A DNA stretch of 18,914 nt from Larix sibirica (GCA_004151065.3 NWUY0300025683.1:64298-83211); one strand, 5' to 3'; counted from the first letter of the stretch, positions 9,130 to 18,907 are shown. Numbers and translations are program-made. Notes: generated from the sequence alone by a model not told the origin.

Positions 9130-9860
9130 TTATGGCAGCAATTACAGGTCTCAAGGATCAACTTATGAAGGTTAAATTTGAAAACAATACCCTAGTAACA
9201 GTGGTCAGCAAACCTTAAGGATATACTAATGGAAGTGGGATTTGACAACTGTCATCCAAAACAGAAAATCTCCAGCATGAAATATCAACAACCCCTTCTA
9301 GGGAATACCACCTTGTTGCAGTGTCAAATTTCGGACCTAAAATATCTGCAAGCAGAGATCTAAAATCAGCAAAAGATTTTAAACAAGCAATAGAAGCACA
9401 ACAACAAACGCTTTAAAAACAGATTCAGCAAAACTCGTCAGTCCAGGTGGAACAGATAGAACAAGTCACCTCCAATTATTGAGGAAGTAGTCCAAGCTAA
9501 TATTGAAGTGGAGCAATTGAGACATACCAAGGAGCTGAAACTTAGGGTCTGTGGACTCCCCTCTTCCCCCTTTTCAGATCCCTTGTAGGCAAGTTTACAA
9601 TTCACCAATGATGCCCTTTGTTTGAAGGACCTCGACTTCAAGAGAACTTGGAATGCAGCTAATTCATCAACCCTCATCATCTGCTTCCATTCATCAGAGG
9701 ATTGACTTCGGGCCCTCCGTGCCAAGAGACAGATATCCTCCCTTCACACAAGATACATTTGGATGTCGATCTTATGAGGTCACAGGTAGACAAGCTCAAG
9801 AAAGCCAGAGAACAAGTTGTGGCAGCCAAGAAAGAGGTAAATGTGTTGTTGCTCGTGATC
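9130..9860 (+). pseudogene. Decayed coiled-coil protein gene, unknown family
   Basis: Plus-strand pieces in changing frames are rich in Gln, Glu, Lys and Leu: MAAITGLKDQLMKVKFENN (from about 9133), KQIQQNSSVQVEQIEQVTSN (about 9417-9477), EEVVQANIEVEQLRHTKELK (about 9481-9540) and MRSQVDKLKKAREQVVAAKK (about 9774-9833). Stops and frameshifts separate them, which suggests one long coiled-coil protein that has eroded. The presence of a probable copia LTR end about 1.5 kb upstream allows a gag-like origin, but no zinc knuckle, protease or integrase is seen, so that remains a guess. Confidence 0.35.
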
Positions 9861-10546
9861 TTAGAGCAATGATTGAGGATCCCCCCGGTTGGACCCAACC
9901 TTTGCCAACCAAATGACACCCTCATTGGAGCAAGGTTGGATAATGTTGTATCTTTGTTGCGTGTTGGCATCGCAATGGCTAAGTTTGGTTGTCTCCAAGC
10001 ACCTTCCAAGATGTACTTGCATCTCGAGACCTCCTTTTTCTCACCAAAACTCAGAGAGCAAGGAAAATACTATACTTTCAAGACATATTGGATGATTCAT
10101 TTTCCTTTTTCTCACCGAGACTCTATACAAATGCTCTCCCACTTGTTATTTATGTTAATTGTGGATATTGAACATCGTACAATAATAAATGAGCAAGGAC
10201 GAACCATATGCATATTGGGAATGAACAGTACCATACTTACTCTTGAATCTTACATTATTTATGTAAAATAATGGATAAATCTTAAGGATAAAGTTAGAAA
10301 CAAAGATGTCAATAAAGATAACTGAAAACTGTACAATAAACTCCACATATTGTAAAAGCTAGAAAGATAACTAGGCAGAAAGTCAGAAGTCAACTAACAA
10401 GGGAAATAACTCTTGTTTCAGAATATTAACATTGCACAATAGATCCCAGCAAAAACGACTAATAATTTTTAACTTAATTTATGTAGTTGAAAGCAGCTAT
10501 GCAGATTATCAGTCGATAAATTCTCACGAAGAACCTCAGTTTTTAC
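9861..10546. other. Non-coding stretch left of the last visible transporter exon
   Basis: A plus-strand frame at 9873-10271 is open for 132 codons, but its translation shows no motif and may be the tail of the coiled-coil pseudogene. On the minus strand this is the start of transporter intron 5. Confidence 0.4.
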
Positions 10547-10648
10547 CTGGCCACCAAAGAGCTAGTAGAGTGAATAATCCAATATAACCAAAAATCTTTT
10601 GCACATCAGCCTTTTCGCCCTCAGCACCCACAAGTTTTTTAAGCATTA
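10547..10648 (-). CDS. Transporter exon (about 5th coding exon)
   Basis: A 102-nt exon with acceptor ctgcacag and donor GTAAAA. It encodes (V)MLKKLVGAEGEKADVQKIF and GYIGLFTLLALWWP, matching the family loop E-G-E-x-x-D-V-Q-K plus the following helix. It ends in phase 1 after WWP, so at least one more exon is needed for the remaining helices. No in-frame continuation resembling the family C-terminus was found between 1 and 10546. Confidence 0.85.
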
Positions 10649-13600
10649 CTGTGCAGCAAATATAGTCATGCCAATATTATCTTGAGAATCATAATTATTG
10701 AACATGAAAATCTTATTACAAAAGCAGAAAAACATATCTGATAAATATGGCAGTAGAAAAAGGAAAAGCTTGGAAAACAAAGGTAGCTCTACCAGTGAAT
10801 AAGCCATAACAGACTGCTGAAAGAAGTCCAAATATGTCTCCCACAATTGAGTGCTCACCATTCCTGTTCATCAACAGTCAAGAAGCAAAACCAACTACAA
10901 CTTATACTTGAGAACGTGTCTCTGGGTGTGCATTATAGTGTCCATATTCTAAGTCCTCAATAAGTACCATCTATAAATTGCAAAGCAAAGCCCATTTCAA
11001 ACATAAACCTTAAAATCCTCTACAGATAATGGTTGAATTCCTTCTTTAAATCCCAATAACAAATAAACATAATACTAATGTCACAGCTGACTATATTATA
11101 TATGAAAAAGAGATCCCATATTATTCCCAAAGAGATACAGAATCTTAACCATGCTTGAAAATCTCCCTCTTGGAGACCCACCAAAATAGAGAGGGATAGA
11201 TAACTAACAAAGAATTACTCTCAACGGCATCATCAGCAGCCCAAGTTTTTCCAAGAGTGGTCATGGCTACACCAGCCATACTCACACATACTGCAACGAC
11301 TTTTGCAATATTGAGGGTATCCTGGCCAAACAGTGCTCCAAAGAAAAGTGTGAATAGTGCTGAAGTTGAAGATAAGATTGTTGTGCTTGCCACACTTGTT
11401 CTTGCCAAGGCTGCATTAGAAAAATACTGAAATCAAATAGAAACATATTAGTTCCTATATATAGCAGCATAACAATTAAAGGTGCAAAGGTGCAAGACAC
11501 TCAGGAACAAATTAAATCACAAGGCAGGCAAACTGTTCAAGCCTCGAGGTTAAAGTTTCAATTACAAGTTAAAACCTAGAATATAAACCTAGTAGAGTAT
11601 GACTGAAATGGGAAAAAGATATTTACTAATGGATCAAGTAAAGCATTTCATGCAGATGTTTCATTGAATTGCTGAATCCTAGCCTAACTGATGCCTCATG
11701 GTAAGTTGGGAGAAGGGATGACAGCAGGTTTAAAATTTCACAGGACATCACTTCATAGACACCGAAGTCATCAAACAAGTCTCAATGCCCAAAACAGTTT
11801 TTCTTTTGCAGGCTGTCTTTATCACCTTAGGGGTGTTGAATTAAATTACACCATAACCGAGAAGCAAGATTATGCCTTAGTCAAATTTGAAACACTTTAG
11901 GACTTATGTCGAGTCTTCAAAGATTGTTGCTTATGTCCCTTACACAGTTGTCAAGGATGTCTTAGCACAACAAGATTGACATCAAGGCTTAGCTAAGTTA
12001 TTGGCAGAAGAAAATGAGGAGGCATTAGGATTAGAATCTTAGATAACAATGATCAAATTAATATGGTCCTTGAGGATTTAGAAAATCGTGATTGGTATAA
12101 AGACATTATCTTTTAATTGAAAAAAAATCTTGTCCTAACCACTTATCCGATCCTCAATGAAGGACACTAAGGCTTAGAACTGCTAAGTATTACTTAATCC
12201 AAGGGGGTCTTGCTTTGAGGAATCTTGAGGGAATTATTCTTAGATGTGTAAGCAAAGAACCTAACAAACTCTTAGAAGAATTCCATGCTAGATTTTGTGG
12301 GGGGCACTTTGCGGCTCACACCACTGCCCATAAGATTTTAAGAGCTAGATACTGTTGGCCTACATTATTTAACGATGTCCATCTCTTTGTATGGCCTTGT
12401 AAGACATGCCAATTGTTTGCTGGGAAACAGCATTTGTCTACTTTACCTTTGAAACCTGTCATAGTAGAAGCGCCTTTTCAACAATGGGGTTTAGATTTTA
12501 TCGATGAGTTGAAAGATAATTCTAGTAATGGATACTGATGGATCTTAAGATCTTACCTACTACAAACTACTTTACTAGGTAGGTAGAACTTAGAAGCCAT
12601 ACCAACAAAGAAGGCAAGTGAAGTTGTTATGAGTTTCCTCGAGGACAAGATAATTTCTCAATTTGGAGTGCCATCAAAAATCACCACTTACAATTCCAAA
12701 GCTTTTAGCTCACTCGCTCTATCTAATTTTTTCTTTGACTAAGGTATTGTGTTACCTTATTCATCAAATTACTATCACTAGGGGAATGGGTTAGCTAAAT
12801 CAAGTAATAAAAAATTGATAAATATCATAAAGAAAACCGTTGGTGATAACAAGAAGTGTTGGGATAATAAAATCAACTATGCTCTAAGGGCAGATAAAAT
12901 CACAACCAAACGAGCCACGGGTAAGAGTCCTTTTGAATTAGTGTACAGGATGAATGTTAAATTGCCTATTGACTTAAAGATCCTGATTTATCAATGTTTG
13001 CAACCATTCCCCACTAATCAAGAGGCAATGCAAGCAGGAATTAATCGACTCGTTGACTTGGATGAGTCTAGGCGAAAGGCTTTTGATCAAATGATGAAAA
13101 ACCAAGGTAGAATCAAGGGAACATTTGATCAAAAGACCATGCAAATATTATTTGAGGAAGGAGACCTTGTTCTCCTTTGGGATTAAAGAAAGGAAAAACG
13201 TGGCATGCATAAAAAAATTGATAGTTTGTGGCTAGGTCCTTAGGTGAAGATGCTAGGAGGACCACAAAAAATCAACAAAGAGAAACACTACAATTAGGGC
13301 ATGGTGTAAAGTGCAACCATCTTCAACATATGTGTTCTCCTAAAGGAATTCATGAAGCTCATCTACGTAGATCCCATAAAAGAGTGAGCCCCAAGGATTA
13401 GCTCAATCGGTTGATCCATCCATCGAAGGCATGTTGTCAAAAAGGTAGGTCATGGGTTCAAACACTATTGTGGCTGCCCTCCATCTAGATGTTCCCCCCC
13501 TACGACATTTTCCTTGGAAAAAATATATCCCACAAAGAGTTAGTGAGAGGGAACATGCCTACTTAACTCCAATAGTACTCTTGACATAGTCTACGAAGCC

Positions 13601-15503
13601 ATGAGTTGTCCAAAAATGACCTACTATTGTCCCACAAAGCCTCATGATGGCGACAATAATGGGCTTGAAAATGATGTCAAATAACTTTTGAAACAAGTGC
13701 TTGGGCATGGAGTCAATGGCTTGTTTAAAGCCTACAAAGCAACAAAAGACTTCAAATGGTCATTCTCTAGCTTACTTATTGGTAGCTCAAAGAGTGAGAA
13801 TGTGATCAATGGTTTGGTAATCCCTTCTAAAACCAACCTGACCCCAGGCTCTAATTAGTGGAATGATTGAAGTAATTAGTCGAGCGATTGACTACAATTT
13901 TCCTCCACAACTTATAAAGTTACAAATAGAAATATACGGTTATTGCATTATCCACTTTTCACCTACTAATTCTCACAACTATATGTGGAAACTATGGGGT
14001 AAACCATGGAAAAGGATCCAATCAAAAAAATTCAACTCAATATCAATTATAGTTGTCATGACAATGTTGGGCATAATTCTAATGAATCACAAATAAGTAG
14101 CTGGAAGTTATACTTCTTTGGGCTGAAAGCAAAAGAAATTGTGAAAAGTAGCCCATAGTATACTCATATAATTTCTTTAAATTGTAATTCAAGAATACCA
14201 TCAAACTAGAAAGCACGATCAGAAGATATAACACTATGCATTGGTATAAAATCATTCCTCTCCTTTACATAAATTCATAGGTTAGATTTGATGACTATTC
14301 CTACCAAACAACAGATGAAGGCTGTAAATATTCAAATAAAATAAACAACATGAAAAAATAATGAACACTACAAAAATTCTAAAGTTAAACAGTACTTAAA
14401 CTATACCATTTCCCATGTCCTCGAAACCAGTTAGCATCCATGAACAAGAACCCCAACTCTGGCTTCAGTCACATAATAACTATGATGCCTAATGGCCCAT
14501 GCCAGAAGACATAATCTCCAACATATATGCAAATCACAATATCTTAAAGACATTCTTAATTTAAGAAATTAGATCCTAAAATGCTAAAAATAGAAAACAA
14601 ATATTGTCTCAAAAAAAACAGCCTGAACAAAACTTTTATGCAAAAAATAGGGAACAAATAATTTCCTCCAAACTATCAGTCTGAAGATATTATTAGAAAT
14701 TTCAATATATCTGAAGTAAAGCTCAAATCCATGTCAGAATATCTTACAAAAATTCGTGGTATCATTTTCAGCTTGCTATCAAAGCAAACACAGAAAGACT
14801 TGCATGAAAAAGTAAAGCCGGAAAGAATAATGCAGTAAAAGAATGCAATCAAGCATACGGGAATGTCAAACTAAACATAACTGTAAATGCAATGCCCATG
14901 AATAACATTTGCCATTTCAATTATCAAACTGACTAGTAAAAGTGCATAAACAGTTTCAAATGACAAGTTATTTTCTAAACCTTAATTCTTCTGACCTCAA
15001 TCAAAATGACTATAATAACATATATACAAATTTAGAACTCCCTTGACATGTATGGGAAAAACACATAAGAACACCTTACGAGTTATGTCAGTTTCTCAGC
15101 TCACCTCTGTGGCGAACCAGATTGGTGTTAGTAAACAGCTGATTTTTGCAACTTGCAATTGGGTTAGCTCTGTTTGGAGTTTCATAACTTGTGAATCTCC
15201 ATGATGATTTGGAATTAGGGTCCCTTCTTCATCTTCTCCACCCATGTTAACATTGCTACCCTTTCCTGAGAAGTAAAGTTGCATTTCAGCCTCTAAACCA
15301 TGCGTAGCATTGACCTTAAAAGGGGAATCGAGGCAACAAGAACTGTCAACACCAGTTTCTGTCACTTTGCTGTTTTTTCTGCAGCGCTTCCGTATAGCAT
15401 TGCAGACATAATCCTTTGCAACAGATATAGGAAGATAAACAACCATAAGGGATGCCCCCAGATATGTAAGTGCGAATGGTTGTTTGTAAGCCAAAAATAT
15501 GCT
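10547..15503 (-). CDS. DMT/EamA-type (SLC35F-like) membrane transporter, internal part of a multi-exon gene
   Basis: Four exons on the minus strand join into 263 uninterrupted codons: 15105-15503 (399 nt), 11209-11426 (218 nt), 10793-10863 (71 nt) and 10547-10648 (102 nt). All introns are GT-AG and the phases agree (0, 2, 1). The product has at least six hydrophobic helices separated by one long hydrophilic loop. Landmarks recalled from plant members of this family are YKQPF, TYLGASLMVVYLP, SNAALARTSVAST, GQDTLN, SMAGVAMTTLGKTWAAD, GEHSIVGD and DVQKIFGYIGLFTL. Drug/metabolite transporter family proteins of this type lie in endomembranes; the substrate cannot be told from sequence. Missing are the N-terminal exon (start Met and first helix) and the C-terminal helices, which I could not find by eye and which probably lie outside the window. 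Absence of stops and frameshifts amid decayed repeats indicates an active gene. Family assignment is confident; the exact orthologue is not. Confidence 0.88.
10793..10863 (-). CDS. Transporter exon (about 4th coding exon)
   Basis: A 71-nt exon with acceptor tgaacag and donor GTAGAG. It encodes NGEHSIVGDIFGLLSAVCYG then LFT, a conserved segment starting the second half of the transporter, where a helix follows GEHSIVGD. It ends in phase 1 and its last G combines with TA of the next exon to give Val. Although short, it fits the frames on both sides exactly. Confidence 0.85.
11209..11426 (-). CDS. Transporter exon (about 3rd coding exon)
   Basis: Acceptor tgatttcag precedes TAT TTT TCT and donor GTTAGT follows, leaving two bases (phase 2). 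It encodes YFSNAALARTSVASTTI and two further helices (TSALFTLFFGALFG and KVVAVCVSMAGVAMTTLG), ending at GKTWAADDAVESNS. The first codon continues directly from the previous exon (WFATE|YFSNAAL). The junction with the next exon rebuilds a Leu codon (TT|G). Other GT choices, just after ADDA or inside VES, put the next exon out of frame. Confidence 0.87.
11638..13375 (+). pseudogene. Ty3/gypsy retrotransposon remnant: RNase H end plus integrase
   Basis: Broken Ty3/gypsy polyprotein, antisense to the host gene. RNase H traces: AFHADVS (about 11645) and ELNYTITEK (about 11838-11865), then ESSKIVAYVPYTVVKDVLAQ in another frame (about 11910-11970), fused to GLAKLLAEE (about 11990) after an internal deletion. 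The integrase zinc finger lies in the open stretch 12215-12536: two His in HARFCGGH and AAHTTAHK, two Cys in CKTC. Its core keeps the first acidic residue in QQWGLDFIDEL. The later positions read TYN (about 12690) where TDN is usual and GLAKSSNK (about 12790) where the family has Glu, so two of the three metal-binding acids are gone. A second open stretch (12815-13183) covers the end of the core, with ATGKSPFELVY and EEGDLVLLWD. No reverse transcriptase, protease, gag or flanking LTRs were recognised. It is inert. Confidence 0.85.
13385..13500 (+). mobile_element. tRNA-derived SINE candidate
   Basis: A box-like TTAGCTCAATCGG at 13398-13410 and B box-like GGGTTCAAAC at 13454-13463 form an internal RNA polymerase III promoter pattern. 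The 56-nt spacing is a little wider than in a true tRNA, and no cloverleaf or anticodon arm is evident, so this is tRNA-like rather than a tRNA gene. It sits between the Ty3/gypsy remnant and a LINE RT fragment. Its ends and target duplication could not be fixed; a run of C at 13494-13500 is near the right end. Confidence 0.45.
13505..13900 (-). pseudogene. LINE reverse transcriptase fragment
   Basis: Minus-strand translation gives QVGFRRDYQTIDHILTL, then stops, then CCFVGFKQAIDSMPKHLFQK, and further on STIGVK-stop-AC followed by LSLTLCGIYF. These match, in order, the QAGFR, FxDFxKAFDS and GVxQGxPLSPxLF blocks of non-LTR retrotransposon reverse transcriptases. The usual first catalytic Asp in F-x-D-F is Gly here, and there are at least four in-frame stops. 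It covers only the fingers and first palm blocks, and the YxDD block is absent. The orientation is the same as the host gene. Confidence 0.75.
15105..15503 (-). CDS. Transporter exon (about 2nd coding exon)
   Basis: Acceptor ttttgcag precedes AGC ATA TTT and donor GTGAGC follows ACA GAG; both ends are phase 0, giving 133 codons. The start reads SIFLAYKQPFALTYLGASLM, the loop and second helix of the family. A hydrophilic loop of about 75 residues rich in Asp, Glu, Ser and Asn follows (CRKNSKVTETG to GDEEGT-like acidic stretch), then the helix around ISCLLTPIWFATE. The central loop is the least conserved part of the family. Confidence 0.85.
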
Positions 15504-16586
15504 CTGCAAAAGTCAGGATTATTAATATTAAAACGTGATATATCAGGCCAAAAATATACTCTCTATGCTTAGTTACATATTTTGTATCTTCAAATAACAC
15601 CTTTTAATGACTCCCAGATAAAAGGAACCAAACTTTCTGGCAATCATTGCTATGAACTAAAACTGCATATTCTACTAAAAATTGAAAGGGAACTTTCTTC
15701 AAGACCTATTACCAACCCATTTATGCTTTCAAGTTATAGACCATTAATATAACGTCCACTCATCCAGGATATTTAAATCTAAAGAAATAAGACCAGCATT
15801 GAATACATTCATTTCAACCACAAAATGACCGCAACAGTATTATTCACAGAATGAAACAAGCTGAATGTATTTTAATTTTTTGCGTATCAGAAATGAAAGG
15901 TCACCTCTATGAATAGGGAGAAATTAAAATACATATTGTGGTAGTAATAATGCACTTACCAATAAAGAATCTTAACATTAAATATCAATCGTCAACCTAG
16001 TAAACATTTGCAAACAATACGAACACCATACGAGTTTAAGGAGCTAAAAGAAACAAGTAAATACTAAATAGTGATTCTCCACCCTTCAAGGCAGCCTTCT
16101 TTCAACCAGCACAATAAGAAACGAATCACCAAGGAAGCAGTTAAATAATGCTAAAAAGTAAAACAGAGTCACTGCAGCAAGATTGCTGATAAACAAATGT
16201 TTTCACTTAAGTAGAAAACCAGGTATACCTTCACTATAATCAAAGTTGTCTATTTGTATTTAGCCCTTCTTAACAAAGCTAACAGTACAATCAAAGAGCA
16301 GAATCCATACAAATCCTAAATCGTAAAAACCAACTCTCAACAAAGATAACAACAGAAGATTTTAGATACACAGTACACCAGCATGAGAGAGCTGGTTCTT
16401 GTATGTTTGTAATTTCCATCAGAGAGACCATAGACTTATAAAAATAATAAAATATCCATAAAGAGTCCTATTTACCAAGCCAACTGGCTGTAAACAACCA
16501 CCATGAGAGAAAAGACCTTGCAATTTCACATTTAACTCTTGTTCTTGAGCTGAGTCACCATCTATCCTAAGCAGAGTTGCAAATGT
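15504..16586 (-). other. Part of transporter intron 1, nothing else recognised
   Basis: AT-rich sequence upstream of the transporter exon at 15105-15503. I searched the minus strand for the expected first exon (a start Met followed by a helix and a short stretch such as TSAEVTQ) and did not find it, so the intron probably runs through the hAT element and beyond the window. One short open segment with splice-like ends (16476-16566) is discussed under findings. Confidence 0.5.
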
Positions 16587-18907
16587 CAGCGATATATCGC
16601 AATTCTCTCAACTCGATGATAATACTGTGATTTTTCAACTTAAGAAAAAATCATTATTTTTACAAAATATCACAAACTTTTAGGGGAAAATTGTCAGGCC
16701 TCTGACGGATTGGCTATAAAACCAAAATTCACTTTTTCACTAATGGTTTTTGTTTGTTTTTTTGAGATTTTTTATAGGTTTTGCAATGTCCATTAGTTTT
16801 CCCTCTTCCTGCCGATTTTTAATGGGACATCTACTGTGTATTTTAGTCTGATTTTTTATTTGCAGCATTCTTGTCTGTTTATTTCCATTTCCTTTTTTGC
16901 CTTGGGTTTAATCATTGCCATACAAAAATGCCGAAAGTTTTCAACCCATTGTGGGAATATGGTGAGCCCACTAAGACTTATAATCGGCAAAAGTTAGCTT
17001 GAAAATTATGTGGGAAGGAAATGACGGGGAATCAACCAGTTGAAATACCACCTTACAAAAATTCCAAGGCATGAAGTGAGAATTTGTGAAAAATCGACCC
17101 CAAAAGTTGTTCATATTGCAATCAATCACTCACTTCAATGGGTAAAAAGAAAGAAAAGGGGGAAGCTTTGTGACATGAGCTTGTTGTGGGAATTGCGATA
17201 TCTGCAGAAGCCAAAAACTTTTCAGGGGTGGGGGGGTAGTGAGAGATTCTCCTTGGCCTCACTTCCATAATTCCCTCAGCGAACTCACCTTTCTTTTTTC
17301 CAAGAACCACTGCTGGCAAACAACCTTCAATTAGGCCTCTTTTTAAAATAAGGGATAAGCAAGAAGCAGAAAAGCTTGTGGAGAGATGATTTCTATGGAG
17401 GGGCATTCCTTTCAGCGTTGCCAAGAACAACCTGTTCCACCAGCGTATGTATGATGTTCTTGTTGTTGGCCCAGGGTACAAGGGCCCTACCTATGACGAT
17501 TTGAGAGGGATTATCCTTCAAACTAGAAAGCTCAACTGCACCCGCAGATTGGAGGAGCTCAGAATCATGGGAAGTCACTAGATGCAGGACCTTTCTTAAT
17601 TTCTTGGTTAGTTGTCTCAAAGGGAAATGTTTATTAAATCTGTCGATGCATCTGCACATGTTAAAGATGTGGCATCATTGTCAGTTGTTGAACGGGTTCA
17701 TCCAAGGGATAGATCTGCAAAGTCTTGCCCAAGTCATAACAGATTATGATACTAATTGAATGCTATAAAGTTGCTTATGCTAGGTATCCAACTGCGTTTT
17801 GGACTACTTGTATGAGTATCACATATTCATTGATTTGATTTTAGAGGATAAGGGAAAAATTCATTATATCAGGGATATCATCGAATCAACTAGGAGCATC
17901 ATAAAATTTATATATAATTGTGCATATGTTCTTAGCTTGATGAAAAAATTCACAAATAACAAGGAGTTGGTGTGTCCTATAGTTACACATTTCACCACTA
18001 GTTTCATTTATCTTCAGCCTCTACTAACTTGTATGTAGGAGGTGAAGAGAATATTCCTTTCAAATGAATGGCATGTTTTATCATTTAGCACTAAACCAGA
18101 GGGGCAAGCCATCACTAGGCTAGTGTCATACTAGGAGAATTGTTGGGAAGGAGTGGAGGAGGTGTGTGCCTTTAGCAAACCTTTGGTAAAGGTTATTTGC
18201 TTGGTTGACGCCACATGGAGACGAGCCCACAATGGGCTACTTGTATGAGGCCATGGATAGGGCCAAAGAGGCCATACATACCTATTATAATGATAGGGGG
18301 TGAGGGATATGGAAAACAATTATTGACACAAAAGGTGATTGACGATCGATGGAACAATACACTCCATTATCCTATCCATGCTACAAGGCTCTACTTCAAC
18401 TCCCCATTCTCTTACATAATTTTATATTTTATGCTAACATGATGGACGGAGATTTCTCTCGTGTTCAAAGGATGGTGCCAAGTTTGCATGAATGTGTGAA
18501 GATTTCTACAGAAATGGAAATATATAGGATGGCCGCTAGAACATTTGGCTTTGAAATGGTTGTTGAAGGCAGGAAGACCTAAATGCCAGGTAAGCTTCAT
18601 TTTGTTTCGAATTTCAATGTCTTTTCTTTCTTCATTTCAAATTTCAAGGCCTTTTCTTATGCTTCTCTCATTTGTTGTTGATGTTTGGTGAGCAAATTGT
18701 CGCAGAAGAGTACCCAATTTACAAAAACTCACCATTGGGGTGCTTAGCAAAATATGTAGTGCTTCAAGTTGCAAGCACCACTGGAGTGTGTTTGAAAAAA
18801 TACACACTAAGAAGTGCAACAGGTGAAAAAATTTCAAATTAAATTTTAAATTCATTATAAATTATAATTTATGCCCTAACACCCTGTTGATGCCTCGAAT
18901 ATCGCTG
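16587..18907 (+). mobile_element. Candidate full span of the hAT element
   Basis: CAGCGATAT at 16587-16595 and its exact reverse complement ATATCGCTG at 18899-18907 flank the transposase remains, giving a 2321-bp candidate. The position relative to the coding remnant is right, and hAT ends often begin with CA. However, no clean 8-bp target duplication is visible: GCAAATGT lies before the left end and only CATCAAT is available after the right end. A 9-bp match can arise by chance, so the boundaries are tentative. Confidence 0.35.
16928..18823 (+). pseudogene. hAT-superfamily transposase (BED finger, DUF659, hAT dimerisation), decayed
   Basis: The reading begins at ATG 16928 with MPKVFNPLWEYGEPTKTYNR, the start of a plant BED-type zinc finger. 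A TGA at 17000 sits where the first zinc Cys is expected (LA-stop-KLCGKEM). The finger resumes in another frame as LKYHLTKIPRHEV near 17040. Pieces of the middle region follow: PGYKGPTYDDLRGIILQT (about 17472), ESWEVTRC joined to RTFLNFLVSC (about 17560-17615), KSVDASAHVKD (about 17638), then an open stretch at 17799-18038 with IDLILEDKGKIHYIRDIIES. VIDDRWNNTLHYPIH (about 18338) and VQRMVPSLHECVKIS to GFEMVVEGRKT (18450-18579) come next. After a probable intron (donor GTAAGC at 18593) a last exon near 18686-18823 holds VLSKICSASSCKHHWSVFEK, the C-terminal dimerisation motif. Several frameshifts, stops and a deletion make it non-coding. hAT enzymes move DNA by cut-and-paste, so this copy could move only in trans. 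Confidence 0.85.

Larger units (their letters stand above)
11427..15104 (-). other. Transporter intron 2 (3678 bp), filled with retroelement debris
   Basis: The intron is bounded by donor GTGAGC (at 15104) and acceptor TTTCAG (at 11427). Within it lie a plus-strand Ty3/gypsy remnant, a tRNA-like SINE candidate and a minus-strand LINE RT fragment, annotated separately. The part 13905-15104 is AT-rich with no domain, tRNA or repeat that I recognise. Confidence 0.8.

Noticed and set aside
9438-10009. Minus-strand open frames at 9438-9725 and 9677-10009
   Set aside because: They overlap plus-strand coiled-coil remnants and show no conserved motif of their own.
13398-13463. A genuine tRNA gene
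   Set aside because: The A-to-B box spacing is too wide, and I see no paired acceptor stem or anticodon arm.
17122-17659. Minus-strand open frames of 119 and 88 codons
   Set aside because: They are antisense shadows of the hAT transposase remnant on the plus strand.
18682-18841. Plus-strand alternative frame reading FGEQIVAEEYPIYKNS and onward
   Set aside because: It is open, but it is the wrong frame; the +1 neighbour gives the conserved hAT dimerisation motif over the same bases.
18637-18855. Minus-strand 72-codon frame
   Set aside because: It is opposite the hAT dimerisation exon, which explains its sequence.
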